From: JANQNX01 sp965601665
GTDB taxonomy: Bacteria > Pseudomonadota > Gammaproteobacteria > Eutrophobiales > Eutrophobiaceae
DNA: 64,000 nucleotides
NCBI GenBank assembly: GCA_965601665.1
Contig: OZ271833.1
Coordinates: forward strand, 1,116,001-1,180,000
Direction: 5' to 3'
Shown here: positions 53,318 to 62,569 of the stretch, piece after piece
Layout: every line of letters begins with the position of its first letter
Position numbering within the stretch: the first letter of the stretch is position 1
Notes under the pieces: generated by a model
The model's database searches: none
Told to the model about the DNA's origin: nothing
What the model saw: the letters and a program-made list of their open reading frames with translations, nothing else
Position numbers and translations under genes: made by a program

Positions 53318-54466
53318 TTAATAATTAAGCGATTTGTTGTAATTTAGTTCGCAGTTGGCAACTATGTTCGCAATTTTCTCACCCGCTGAACCATCGCCAT
53401 AAAGGTTTGTTCTTTCTTTTTTACCATTAAAATGTTGATATATTGCAGAACTGATTTGATTTCTGTCGTATTCAACATCTTGTACATTTTTTCCTCGTTC
53501 ACGGTTAGACTGCCTGCTGCCAATATTAATTGCTGGCACTCCTAGAAATGAACATTCTCTAATAGCTACAGATGAATTCCCGATAATTCCCTCGCTATTG
53601 TAAAGTAATCGTAGAAAATGGACCGGCAACATATTTTTTATGAAATGGATATGTTTAGGATCATGATTCTCCCTAAAAGCTCTAATCATTTTTGAGGTGT
53701 CATCGCTTCCGGCATCAGGATTTGGCCAGAACCACAACACAGGCATGTCTGCATTGTTTACAGCATATAAAGTTTCTGTAATTTGTCGCTTGGCATCGTT
53801 AAACTCAGTGGTAACTGGATGTTGCATCACAATAATGTAACCTGAATTCAGGTCTGGATATGCACCAACACCGCCATATTTATCATAAATATTAAAGTCC
53901 ATTTCCGGTGCTTCAATGACTTCTTTGGCAAGATCAATAGAAGGACAGCCAGTACAATAAACTGAACTCGGTTTTTCTCCCATGCGAATAAGCCATTCTT
54001 TTGCTCGAGTAGTTGCTGGAAAATGCAAATCTGCGAGCTTGGTAATTGCATGCCTGACCTTTTCATCAATATTTCCACTAACTTCACCACCTTGTATATG
54101 AGCCAGAGGTATATTTTGATAAGCAGCAGCAATTGACGGAGCCATTACTTCATAGCGGTCAGCCATTACCAAAACCATATCAGGCTTTAGTCGGTCGAAT
54201 GCACCTGAGAATTCAATTATTCCTATGCCTGTTGACTTAACTGAAGTAAGTAACGTTTCTGCTTCAAGAAGCATATAAATCTTTTCATTAATTTGAAAAC
54301 CATCTTTTTCAATAATTTTCTCTACTTTGCCAAATCTTTCTAGCACAGCAGAAGCAGCGCATATGACTTGAAGTTCAACATCGCTTTGCTCTGTTAAAGC
54401 TTTAAGTATAGGTTTAATTTTAGTATAACTTGTCCTGGCAGTTATTATGACGCAAACTTTTCTCAT
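53318..54466 (-). CDS. neuC: UDP-N-acetylglucosamine 2-epimerase, hydrolysing (NeuC/LegG type)
   Basis: 382 residues. The UDP-GlcNAc 2-epimerase fold is seen in 'VCVIITARTSYTKIKPILKAL', 'DMVLVMADRYEVMAPSIAAAYQNIPLAHIQGGEVSGNIDEKVRHAITKLADLHFPAT' with the catalytic His and Asp, and 'GIIGNSSVAIRECSFLGVPAINIGSRQSNRERG'. Hydrolysing members release ManNAc from UDP-GlcNAc (NeuC) or 2,4-diacetamido-trideoxymannose from UDP-diNAcBac (LegG/NeuC2). It is coupled to neuB 3 bases upstream. Which substrate is used is open; the WbpM-like dehydratase of the locus leaves room for the legionaminic route. Confidence 0.92.
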   Translation of the reverse strand: MRKVCVIITARTSYTKIKPILKALTEQSDVELQVICAASAVLERFGKVEKIIEKDGFQINEKIYMLLEAETLLTSVKSTGIGIIEFSGAFDRLKPDMVLVMADRYEVMAPSIAAAYQNIPLAHIQGGEVSGNIDEKVRHAITKLADLHFPATTRAKEWLIRMGEKPSSVYCTGCPSIDLAKEVIEAPEMDFNIYDKYGGVGAYPDLNSGYIIVMQHPVTTEFNDAKRQITETLYAVNNADMPVLWFWPNPDAGSDDTSKMIRAFRENHDPKHIHFIKNMLPVHFLRLLYNSEGIIGNSSVAIRECSFLGVPAINIGSRQSNRERGKNVQDVEYDRNQISSAIYQHFNGKKERTNLYGDGSAGEKIANIVANCELNYNKSLNY

Positions 54467-54469
54467 ACT

Positions 54470-55519
54470 TTAGCTATCCTCAATATCATCCCATTGTAAT
54501 AACCTGTTTGCGAATACAGATGACTTAAGTTTTTTGCCTATTATTAAAGACCTGTCGGCATATGGAATTCCGCCACCTGGTTTCTTTGCTGTTATTGAGT
54601 CCTCATGAAGAACTTCACCTTTCTTAAGATTTTTTTTTAACGCTATACTTTTGGAAAAAAGATTTTTTGTCTTTGCTAATTGAAAAGCATATATATCTTT
54701 ATCTACAGGGTTACTAAGCATAGAAAAGATTTCATCTCTTGCCTTAACTACTAACTCCATGTCATCAAATGTAAGAGATGATGAAGTATCTGGCCCAAAC
54801 ATACGCTTATCAAAAGTGATATGCATTTCAAGAAATCGCACACCTTTTGTCATCGACACTATAGGAGCATATATTTGCCCGGAATGATCAGAAAAACCTA
54901 CAGCGCATGTATATTTTTTATTTAACTCATCGATTATGTTTAGGCCAACAGACTTGGTACTTGTTGGATATTCACTAGTACACTGAAACAAAGCGTATTT
55001 ATAGTTTGCTTTATTTAGATAATTGACCAGATCATCTATTTCACTCCAGTTACTCATTCCAGTACTGATCAACACCGGTTTATGCGTTTGCATTATTCTA
55101 TCTAATAGATATCTATCCTGAATCTCACCTGACCCTAATTTCCATAAAGTTACACCTATGTCTTGCATGAGTTCAATAGCTTCTATTGAAAATACCGAAC
55201 TTAAGAAAATAAGACCGACATCTGTCGCATGGTTATAAAGTTCCTGCCATTGTTTATGGGTAAACTCCATTCTTTTCCAGTAATCATATCGTGTATTGTC
55301 TTGTTTACTAAAATTAACACGAAATTTTTCATCCAGTGTGGATTCTGCTGAAGCAATATGCGTTTGAAATTTAACCGCATCAACACCGATCTCTGCAAGC
55401 GCATCTATATAAGCATGAGCAGTTCCTAATGATCCATCATGCGCCTGCCCCACTTCTGCAATAACAAAGGTTTTCAGCAATACAGATTTATCTGTATTGA
55501 AATATTCTTCAATTACCAT
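54470..55519 (-). CDS. neuB: N-acetylneuraminate synthase (NeuB-type)
   Basis: 349 residues. The TIM-barrel part begins 'FVIAEVGQAHDGSLGTAHAYIDALAEIGVDAVKFQTH', with 'WKLGSGEIQDRYLL', 'VLISTGMSNWSEI', 'FQCTSEYPT', 'AVGFSDHSGQIYAPI' and 'FLEMHITFDKRMFGPD', residues that bind phosphoenolpyruvate, metal and sugar. A C-terminal antifreeze-like SAF domain covers about 285-345. It condenses PEP with ManNAc or a related hexose to make a nine-carbon acid. Two bases separate it from the upstream gene and three from neuC. Confidence 0.94.
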   Translation of the reverse strand: MVIEEYFNTDKSVLLKTFVIAEVGQAHDGSLGTAHAYIDALAEIGVDAVKFQTHIASAESTLDEKFRVNFSKQDNTRYDYWKRMEFTHKQWQELYNHATDVGLIFLSSVFSIEAIELMQDIGVTLWKLGSGEIQDRYLLDRIMQTHKPVLISTGMSNWSEIDDLVNYLNKANYKYALFQCTSEYPTSTKSVGLNIIDELNKKYTCAVGFSDHSGQIYAPIVSMTKGVRFLEMHITFDKRMFGPDTSSSLTFDDMELVVKARDEIFSMLSNPVDKDIYAFQLAKTKNLFSKSIALKKNLKKGEVLHEDSITAKKPGGGIPYADRSLIIGKKLKSSVFANRLLQWDDIEDS

Positions 55520-55521
55520 AG

Positions 55522-57003
55522 CTACATCCCGACACGATGTAATATCCTCAGTGAAAATAATCTTATAGCTTTTTTAATTTTTTCTTTTAGTACTTTGGAA
55601 AAGGTTCTATATTGTATATTTCTGTTATTACAGAACAATTCACCCTGTCGATATTGCTTTATATATTTAAATCTATATTCACCTCGATTTGCTCGATAAA
55701 AGCCATATTTTAAAGCATCCATAAATGATTTTTCTTTAAGTTTTTTATTAAGCAGAAGATCATACAATTCTTCTTTATTCTTTGGTTTGTAGAAACAGTC
55801 CAGGTCTTCAAAAATATTATTGCCTATAAAGATTGATGGTTTTCTATAATAGCAGGCTTCAACAGCCATAGAAGTGCCTATACTTATAACCAGATCAGCT
55901 ATATCCATTAGCTTATAGCTATCAATAGCTGATTCTGGTGGATAATGATATGCATTATGTGAACATTCACTTATTGTCATTTCAAGTACTTTCCTTTCAT
56001 ATCCCTTTAAAGCTCTACTATTTGGGTGCCATCTAACGTAGATATCATATTTTTCGTCTATACCAGGAATATTAGTAATATCCCTTACAGCATCATAGAA
56101 ATTGCTATAGATATCATTATCTCTTGTATATTCTGGCATTCCAAAGAATTCTGTAAAGGTGCCTGCATAAATAACTAATACTTCTTTATCTTTTTTCTCA
56201 GGTATTGGAATATTTTGTTTAAATTTTTTTGAGAATTGGTAAAAGCCCAGGTGATTGAATCCATCAACGACATCACCCCTTGAGAAATCGAAATATCTTG
56301 TAGAACTACTAAAAAACTTATGCATATCTGCACTGGCAAGTACAGTCTCAGACATATCGGCTATTTTTCTTTTTATATATATCAAATCGTTCATGTAATG
56401 TGTTGGTCTAATATCATACGAATTAATACTGGCGCCAGATATAAATGTTCTATATTCTTTTCCCAAATGTTCGGCCGCATAAGTAATAGGCCCATCACAC
56501 GACCTTCTTCCATTCCATACGTAAACTAAATCTATATTATTTTTCTCGATAATATTCTTTGATTCTTCATATAACGAAATACCATTATCGAGTAATTCGT
56601 GTATGCGGTCTTTGTGCTCTTTATATTCAAGAAAACCATCGTTTATCTCCGCTGCAATCGAACAAAACACCATCCAGCCAAACGGCACCCCATAAAGTTC
56701 ATATGCTATGAGTTTTTGTACAGTATCTATTCCATAATAGTCACGTTGTTTATTTTGGTAATTAAGATGGATATGTTCAACTTCCGAATCAAGTATATAT
56801 CTCTCCGTATACTCAGTTTGCTTTACGCATTCTCCGCATAATTTTTCCACTCTAAACGGATTACTCGGGCAACCTTTAAGAACACCAACACAAGAAAGAA
56901 AAAAAACATTATCGCCTTTGCTCTTATGATTCAGCGTTAGTTCTATCGATTCAGCATGGTGTGAAATCCATCTCTGAACATGGGAGAAAATCAGAACATT
57001 CAT
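55522..57003 (-). CDS. KpsC/KpsS-like or GT-B surface carbohydrate protein
   Basis: 493 residues, soluble. The C-terminal half has the look of a GT-B donor domain: 'YDIYVRWHPNSRALKGYERKVLE', 'SYKLMDIADLVISIGTSMAVEACYYRKPSIFIGNNIFEDLD'. The N-terminal half ('NVLIFSHVQRWISHHAESIELTLNHKSKGDNVFFLSC') contains a run of cysteines ('GCPSNPFRVEKLCGECVKQ') that might bind a metal. It resembles uncharacterised capsule-locus proteins. Being two bases upstream of neuB, it may transfer a nonulosonic acid. Not identified to family level. Confidence 0.6.
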   Translation of the reverse strand: MNVLIFSHVQRWISHHAESIELTLNHKSKGDNVFFLSCVGVLKGCPSNPFRVEKLCGECVKQTEYTERYILDSEVEHIHLNYQNKQRDYYGIDTVQKLIAYELYGVPFGWMVFCSIAAEINDGFLEYKEHKDRIHELLDNGISLYEESKNIIEKNNIDLVYVWNGRRSCDGPITYAAEHLGKEYRTFISGASINSYDIRPTHYMNDLIYIKRKIADMSETVLASADMHKFFSSSTRYFDFSRGDVVDGFNHLGFYQFSKKFKQNIPIPEKKDKEVLVIYAGTFTEFFGMPEYTRDNDIYSNFYDAVRDITNIPGIDEKYDIYVRWHPNSRALKGYERKVLEMTISECSHNAYHYPPESAIDSYKLMDIADLVISIGTSMAVEACYYRKPSIFIGNNIFEDLDCFYKPKNKEELYDLLLNKKLKEKSFMDALKYGFYRANRGEYRFKYIKQYRQGELFCNNRNIQYRTFSKVLKEKIKKAIRLFSLRILHRVGM

Positions 57004-57049
57004 TTACTAACTAAAATTAACAATCAAGATGCAGGAAGAGAGTTTTAAA

Positions 57050-58570
57050 CTAATATGTGGTTTTATTAATCTTATAGATAATTGCTTTTGCAAGTGTATC
57101 GATAGATTTTAATCTTGAATCAAATAATGCTGCACTATTTTCATTATGTGCAGCAAAGATTAACCTATCAGCTATAGTATTATAGAAGTCGGCTACATCA
57201 GATTCGACTTCTAAGCTCGATTTTTTTAATAGACCTTGAATCGCCTGCTTGGCGGAAGATAATGAGGTCACATAAGCTGCGCTTTTGCATGCCATGGTCC
57301 AGTTTGGAGAAAAGATTAATGAGGGTTTCCCCTCTAATAAACCTTCCCAACCAGTTGTTCCGCTTATTGTTGCTGTCATTCTACATTTCTCAATTAACGT
57401 ATTTGAATCATAGTCAGTACTTATAAGCTCTGTATTTTCTAATTTTTTTATAGCCTCATAGTCAGATATATCACGGAAATGTATTTTTCTTAGATCAAAA
57501 ACTAATTGCCTAGGATGTTCTTTAACATAAAGCTTCCATCCTTCTGGCAAAGCCTTGCTTAGAATGTCTAAAGCCAGGAGTTGATCCTTAAATTCCAATC
57601 CTTCAGGTAATGTGCTTCTTTCTGGCTGAAAATGTAAAGCAAAATAAATATAATTCTTTGTCAGATCCGGATTCTGAACAGCATTATTAAGCAAATAATT
57701 TTTGTTTTTATTTAATGCTGAAATGGCATTTGTATATAGTCTTGCATAATTAAACTGGTTCATCTGCTTTATGCCAGCTAGCACAGTATTCTGCCGAGTA
57801 TTGTGGTTTGCACCTTCGTGATTTAATGGCACAGGTCTATTTCTAAGCACATAATAGAATTTGCGCAAGTCGGAAAACATTTTTTTTTCCTTGCCTGAAG
57901 AAACAGATATCAGATTAGTTTTAGGCAAGCTATTTTTATATGCAGTTAAATTATTTTTTAAGTAATTTATAACCTCATGTTTATTGTTTAATTTATTATT
58001 TGTTATTTCTAAGGGATAAGGATCATCACGATACCATTGATCGCCATTTATAAAATCTGAATCTATATGGATGTATTTTCCTATTCCTGTTCTCCTTATA
58101 AAATATGTAGTCAAACCTAATTTCTTTGCTACAAAATATAATACGATATCCCAGGGCATATGAGGAATCGTATCAAAAAGAATTACATTGATGGTTTTGT
58201 TTTCAGTTAGAAATGCTAAAAAATACCTCAATAAATCATGATAATATGCCTGATTACTGCGAATAGATTGAGGAACAGGTAATATTCTATCTATAGAAGC
58301 CAAAGCAAAAGATTCACATCTATGAAAATACTGTAAATCCTGCGCACTAATACAAGCAGGTGTTAAACCATTGAATGCAAGAGATAAGTTTTCTCTTCTA
58401 TATAGTAAAGTTGCATCAAGCAGAGGTATTTTGGCTATATTTGAGCCCTCTTCCGGCAACTGATGTGATATCAAATATGAAACATCTAAACCATTATCAA
58501 TCGTTTTTTTTAGAACTTCATAAAGATATTTATCTTGTACAAAAGTATATGTAAATAGAACACTATTCAT
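57050..58570 (-). CDS. Capsule-synthesis (KpsC/KpsS-like) GT-B protein
   Basis: About 506 residues from ATG 58570. The C-terminal half reads 'YIYFALHFQPERSTLPEGLEFKDQLLALDILSKALPEGWKLYVKEHPRQLV', with the acceptor/donor signature 'KCRMTATISGTTGWEGLLEGKPSLIFSPNW', close to the pattern of beta-Kdo transferases and other capsule-synthesis family members. These use CMP-Kdo or CMP-nonulosonic acids, which fits the neighbours. The N-terminal half is unrecognised. A TTG seven codons upstream is an alternative start. Function as a CMP-sugar transferase is inferred. Confidence 0.65.
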   Translation of the reverse strand: MNSVLFTYTFVQDKYLYEVLKKTIDNGLDVSYLISHQLPEEGSNIAKIPLLDATLLYRRENLSLAFNGLTPACISAQDLQYFHRCESFALASIDRILPVPQSIRSNQAYYHDLLRYFLAFLTENKTINVILFDTIPHMPWDIVLYFVAKKLGLTTYFIRRTGIGKYIHIDSDFINGDQWYRDDPYPLEITNNKLNNKHEVINYLKNNLTAYKNSLPKTNLISVSSGKEKKMFSDLRKFYYVLRNRPVPLNHEGANHNTRQNTVLAGIKQMNQFNYARLYTNAISALNKNKNYLLNNAVQNPDLTKNYIYFALHFQPERSTLPEGLEFKDQLLALDILSKALPEGWKLYVKEHPRQLVFDLRKIHFRDISDYEAIKKLENTELISTDYDSNTLIEKCRMTATISGTTGWEGLLEGKPSLIFSPNWTMACKSAAYVTSLSSAKQAIQGLLKKSSLEVESDVADFYNTIADRLIFAAHNENSAALFDSRLKSIDTLAKAIIYKINKTTY

Positions 58571-58610
58571 ATATACAACTGGTCTCAACAATCATGTTAT
58601 TTTATCCGAG

Positions 58611-59243
58611 TTATTTTACAAGCCATTTAACAAGCTCAAACACTTCAGCATACTTAACATCTATTCGTTGTCCTGCATTTTTTGCTTCATTGTGAAAAAA
58701 CTCTATCCATTTCTTACCAGTTCTATTCATTTCTGATACATGTGCTTTTATAGCTTCTTCCTTGGTGCTCCAGTAATCACTGATATCAATATAGAAATTT
58801 CCCTTGAATTCAACAGTTGAATGATACCAATTACTCCTGAACATAAGCATTCTTGGAATGTGTCTACAACTATGTAATGAAGCCTTTGCCAAAGCCTGAT
58901 GATCATGATGAATGTCATTTAACCAATGCGCGTATACCATATCAATTTTATATTTTTCAACAATCTTCAAAATCTCAACATTCAAAGCATCTGTAAATTC
59001 AACGGCTAAAGTAGGAAACTCACCACATATCAATTCAGAAACACCTAGTATCTTCATCGCTTCCTGAGCTTCTAATAAAGCCACATCATTATCTCTTACT
59101 ATTTGCTTATTATGATTGGAAAAACCGGATTTTGTCGCAACATAGACAAATACTTCATCGCCCATTTTCGCATGGCGTGCTAATGCGCCACCACACCCAA
59201 GTTCCACATCATCAAAATGAGCACCGATTGCCAGTACTTTCAA
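58611..59243 (-). CDS. PIG-L family deacetylase
   Basis: 210 residues. The zinc motif AHFDD at 8-12 ('GAHFDDVELGCGG') and the later His ('NDIHHDHQALAKASLHSCRHIP') are those of LmbE/PIG-L enzymes, which remove N-acetyl groups from amino sugars or other amides. The start overlaps the WbqC stop (ATGA). In a nonulosonic-acid operon it could deacetylate an N-acetyl sugar so that another acyl group can be added; this role is inferred. Confidence 0.9.
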   Translation of the reverse strand: MKVLAIGAHFDDVELGCGGALARHAKMGDEVFVYVATKSGFSNHNKQIVRDNDVALLEAQEAMKILGVSELICGEFPTLAVEFTDALNVEILKIVEKYKIDMVYAHWLNDIHHDHQALAKASLHSCRHIPRMLMFRSNWYHSTVEFKGNFYIDISDYWSTKEEAIKAHVSEMNRTGKKWIEFFHNEAKNAGQRIDVKYAEVFELVKWLVK

Positions 59244-59938
59244 GCAACACCTCTCAATATATCTTTAGATTTTGATAAACCACAATTAAATAATAAATCG
59301 ATACTACTTAAATACGGCAAAAATTCACCATGTAGCTGAGGATAAACCGGGTGCGTGAAGTCCTGCCATTTCACCTCGATATTGGCATCAGCAAATACAT
59401 CGGGCTCAAAATAATCACGGGCGCCCAATCCTGATAGATAATGGGTCGCATCCACTTTTTTTAATAAATCCACTAGTAATTCATTTTTTGCGCCAACTGG
59501 ATCTAATTTGCTTGATAGAACCGATGGTATTTCTACTTCAAATATCTGCATTAATTTTTTAATTATAGATAAGTTAAGCTCGTAAAGGTATGTATACTCC
59601 TGTTCATAGATTTCATTAATGAAGGCCATGATCTCTTGATAATATCCAGCTTTATTGTAGCTAGCCTTTATCAACTCTAGATTGTTTTTTTTCCAATCAA
59701 CGCTTTTAGATAGTTTAATGTCATTTACACTCGTATTTCTTTCAGCTTTCTCCACGCTAACAGTTAACCATTTCTCTCCATTGTTTGTCTTGATTTTGTC
59801 CCTATTGGTCCAGGCGCGACTACCTTTTACGAATTGAACATGATCCAGGACTATGTATAAATCAGCATGCAGAAATCTATGAAAAAAGCCCAGGTAAGGC
59901 ATGAAATCGGGTTGATGTATGACGACTGTTTTTTGCAC
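59240..59938 (-). CDS. WbqC-family protein
   Basis: 232 residues. It starts 'TVVIHQPDFMPYLGFFHRFLHADLYIVLDHVQFVKGSRAWTNRDKIK', the hallmark of the WbqC-like family, and has 'ATHYLSGLGARDYF' and 'WQDFTHPVYPQL' near the end. The family is common in O-antigen and nonulosonic-acid clusters; its biochemical role is not well settled (N-acyl transfer to amino sugars has been suggested). It shares a base with PseG upstream and four with the PIG-L gene downstream. Deacetylase plus WbqC as neighbours suggests an N-acyl exchange. Confidence 0.85.
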   Translation of the reverse strand: MQKTVVIHQPDFMPYLGFFHRFLHADLYIVLDHVQFVKGSRAWTNRDKIKTNNGEKWLTVSVEKAERNTSVNDIKLSKSVDWKKNNLELIKASYNKAGYYQEIMAFINEIYEQEYTYLYELNLSIIKKLMQIFEVEIPSVLSSKLDPVGAKNELLVDLLKKVDATHYLSGLGARDYFEPDVFADANIEVKWQDFTHPVYPQLHGEFLPYLSSIDLLFNCGLSKSKDILRGVA

Positions 59939-60891
59939 TAATTGACAGCTATATTTTCTATTTCCTGCACAACTAGCTTGCTGCCATCTGTATATATATT
60001 GTCGATACCTGTCTTACTCATGCTTTCTATATCAATATCTCTAATAAATACAGTCTCATCTATGTTTTCATGGTGCCCTGCGAAGATTGCACCACCTATA
60101 GAAGATAACTGTTTTGCAACTGGAATTTCGAACAATTCATTTGCGATTAATATACAGGGCAGGCCGGTTGCATTTGCTTCAAAGGGAGTAATCCCTCCGC
60201 CGGTAATTGCCAGGTCATAGTTGTAAAATTCTTTAATTAGTGATTCAACGCTATCTTTTACTTCATAGTTATTATCTACCAAGGCGAATAGTTCATCTCG
60301 GTGACTAAACGAAGGTCCCATAAGGATGGTGGCTGCGATTTTGTACTTTTTAAGAATGTGTACAACTTTTATGGTTACACCGTAAGTATCGCTACCACCA
60401 AGCGTAACAAGAATCTTATTTTTATTTAGTCGCACTCGCTTGTAACATTCAATGTCTTTATTAAGTATTAAATACCTGATCCCTTTCAACACTTTACGGC
60501 CATTGTAATTCGTATCATTAGTGTCTAATGCAACAATATTTAAATCGGCCAATTCAGCACCAGCTCCTCTATCATCGAATGTCACCAGTTTGATCCCTTT
60601 ACTTTTAACTCGATTCGAATGAATACTTTCAGTGTTTAGCCTGTCATTAATCCAGATCTCAATATTGTCTCTTTGAATTATTTCAACTTCCCATCCCGAT
60701 CTAGAATCATCTATATCAACAATTTCGTATGGCACATAATGTTTGTTTAGTACCTCGATAGAAGGGGAGTGATTATTTAAATAGAATTTATAATTATGCT
60801 TTCTTTCTTCAAGAAAGACCGCAAAATTCAACATCCTATATAAATGCCCCATGCCTTTTTCATGAGAGCTTTCTATGCAGAGTGCGAACAA
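59938..60891 (-). CDS. PseG-like nucleotide-sugar hydrolase
   Basis: 317 residues from a TTG start, overlapping the cytidylyltransferase stop by 19 bases. The N-terminus 'FALCIESSHEKGMGHLYRMLNFAVFLEE' (G-x-G-H) and the C-terminal 'YDLAITGGGITPFEANATGLPCILIANELFE' are those of PseG, a GT-B fold hydrolase that cuts UDP from UDP-2,4-diacetamido-2,4,6-trideoxy-L-altropyranose in the pseudaminic acid route. The PseI-like synthase and SpsF-like enzyme next to it fit. Not all residues could be checked by eye, so the exact substrate may differ. Confidence 0.85.
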   Translation of the reverse strand: MFALCIESSHEKGMGHLYRMLNFAVFLEERKHNYKFYLNNHSPSIEVLNKHYVPYEIVDIDDSRSGWEVEIIQRDNIEIWINDRLNTESIHSNRVKSKGIKLVTFDDRGAGAELADLNIVALDTNDTNYNGRKVLKGIRYLILNKDIECYKRVRLNKNKILVTLGGSDTYGVTIKVVHILKKYKIAATILMGPSFSHRDELFALVDNNYEVKDSVESLIKEFYNYDLAITGGGITPFEANATGLPCILIANELFEIPVAKQLSSIGGAIFAGHHENIDETVFIRDIDIESMSKTGIDNIYTDGSKLVVQEIENIAVN

Positions 60892-61553
60892 TATTTAATA
60901 AGCTCTATAGTAGTAATGTGAGTATTAAAGGCATTATTAAGAAGAATGTTACAAGCTTTTTCATAATCTTCTTGCGTATCTACAGTCAATCTTAACTCTG
61001 GTTTCTGCTTGTTTTCAGGTACATGAATCTGCTGTACTTTGTATTTATTGGGGTTTTCTATTATAAATTCATTTACATGTTCTTTGTGATGAGGCTCTCT
61101 TGCGAACATATATGAGGATTTTAATGCGTTGTAAGCAAATATTTCAGTTCCTAGACCGAGTGGCAGTTCACCAAATGAATGCGTGTAATCATTATTATTT
61201 TCTAGATGAACATCTATCAGGTTATCCATTTCCTCTACATCGATGAATGGATTGTCAGCAGTTACTCTTACTATGTGGTCGAAATTGTATTCATCTGCAC
61301 ACTTCATAAATCTCTTCAGTACATTAGTCTCGTCCCCCCTGAAGCAATTGCAATGATGCTTCTGGCAAAATTCTGATATCACGTCATCTTGCTCTAATTC
61401 TGAAGTAGCAACGACTACTGTTGGGCTATATCTAGATTTATTTAATCTGAATAAAATATTTAATAGCAACGGGAACTTGCCAACTTTCATTAACACTTTA
61501 CCTGGCAGACGTTTTGATCCCATCCTTGCTTGAATAATGACGCCAATCGACAC
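60873..61553 (-). CDS. SpsF/PseF-like cytidylyltransferase
   Basis: 226 residues. 'SIGVIIQARMGSKRLPGKVLMKVGKFPLLLNILFRL' is the nucleotide-binding start of the SpsF group; 'HIVRVTADNPFIDVEEMDNLIDVHL' follows. In spore-coat and pseudaminic loci this family activates the nine-carbon acid with CTP. Start overlaps the stop of the synthase by one base; it overlaps PseG downstream by 19. It is distinct from the NeuA-type enzyme at 50305-51006, so the locus has two CMP-sugar synthetases. Confidence 0.87.
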   Translation of the reverse strand: MSIGVIIQARMGSKRLPGKVLMKVGKFPLLLNILFRLNKSRYSPTVVVATSELEQDDVISEFCQKHHCNCFRGDETNVLKRFMKCADEYNFDHIVRVTADNPFIDVEEMDNLIDVHLENNNDYTHSFGELPLGLGTEIFAYNALKSSYMFAREPHHKEHVNEFIIENPNKYKVQQIHVPENKQKPELRLTVDTQEDYEKACNILLNNAFNTHITTIELIKYCSHSA

Positions 61554-62569
61554 TAACTAATTATTTCCCAAGTTAGCACGTCGTCTTCTTCCATATCTTC
61601 CAACAATACTCTGCCCAATACCTGCTCATAGAATTTTGGCCCGATGCCAGATCCAGGTCTTTTAATTGCGATATCTGATAATGATATATATTGCCCTTTG
61701 GACATGTTTTTGTTGATGATCAGACTCTTCCGGTTATTAACTCTTGTAGTTTTTTCCGCAGGAGCTGGACATTTAACTCCTGTTCCTGACATTGTCTCAT
61801 ATGTTCTAATTGCATTTACCAGCCATTTCATCTCGCCAGGATCTGCAGAGAGCATGTGATCAGGTCCATCAGCTTGTTTGTCATAGGTAAAATGCTTCTC
61901 TATTACCATGGCGCCCAATGCTACTGCGCAAAGACATGCTACAGACGATAGAGTATGATCTGAATATCCAATGGCAAGATTAGGGAATGCTGCTTGTAAT
62001 GTCTTAATCGCATTAAGATTTACATCGGGTGCGTGAGTGGGATAACTGGTTATAGCGTGTAAAAGTATCAGTTCTTGATTACCCTCACCTAGTATGGCGC
62101 TAACTGATTCTTCTACTTCACTGAGTGTACACATGCCGGTAGATAATAATATTGGTTTTCCTGTCCTGGCCACATATTTCAAAAATGGCAGATTTACGGC
62201 ATCATCAGAGCCAACCTTATGTGCTCCTACATTTAATTTGTCGAGTAAATCTACATCAGACTCATGAGATGGCGTGGAAAACCAATCTAAAGATTTAGAT
62301 TCTGCATATTGAAATACCTCTTTATGCAGACCCTCGTCAATTTCATATTTTTTAAATAAATCGTATTGTGATGTTACGCCAGTGTTTTCCATATCGAATA
62401 TTGCTTTTTTGCTAGCAATAGTATCAGCGCGATAAGTCTGCAGTTTAACAGCATCAACTTCACACTCGGCAGCAGCATCAATAAGCTTTTTCGCTTGTTC
62501 AAAATTAGTGAAATTCCCGCCTATTTCGGCAATTATGTAACAGCGACCTTTGTTGTAATTACTAAACAT
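61553..62569 (-). CDS. Nonulosonic acid synthase (SpsE/PseI-like, NeuB family)
   Basis: 338 residues from ATG 62569 with GGAG and seven A's upstream. The barrel starts 'CYIIAEIGGNFTNFEQAKKLIDAAAECEVDAVKLQTY', with 'HKVGSDDAVNLPFL', 'ILLSTGMCTLSEV', 'LHAITSYPTHAPDVNLNAI', 'IGYSDHT' and 'VIEKHFTYDKQADGPDHMLS'. The C-terminal SAF domain has 'RKSLIINKNMSKGQYISLSDIAIKRPGSGI'. It condenses PEP with a six-carbon sugar, probably that released by the PseG-like enzyme. It overlaps the methyltransferase gene upstream by 8 bases. Confidence 0.93.
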   Translation of the reverse strand: MFSNYNKGRCYIIAEIGGNFTNFEQAKKLIDAAAECEVDAVKLQTYRADTIASKKAIFDMENTGVTSQYDLFKKYEIDEGLHKEVFQYAESKSLDWFSTPSHESDVDLLDKLNVGAHKVGSDDAVNLPFLKYVARTGKPILLSTGMCTLSEVEESVSAILGEGNQELILLHAITSYPTHAPDVNLNAIKTLQAAFPNLAIGYSDHTLSSVACLCAVALGAMVIEKHFTYDKQADGPDHMLSADPGEMKWLVNAIRTYETMSGTGVKCPAPAEKTTRVNNRKSLIINKNMSKGQYISLSDIAIKRPGSGIGPKFYEQVLGRVLLEDMEEDDVLTWEIIS

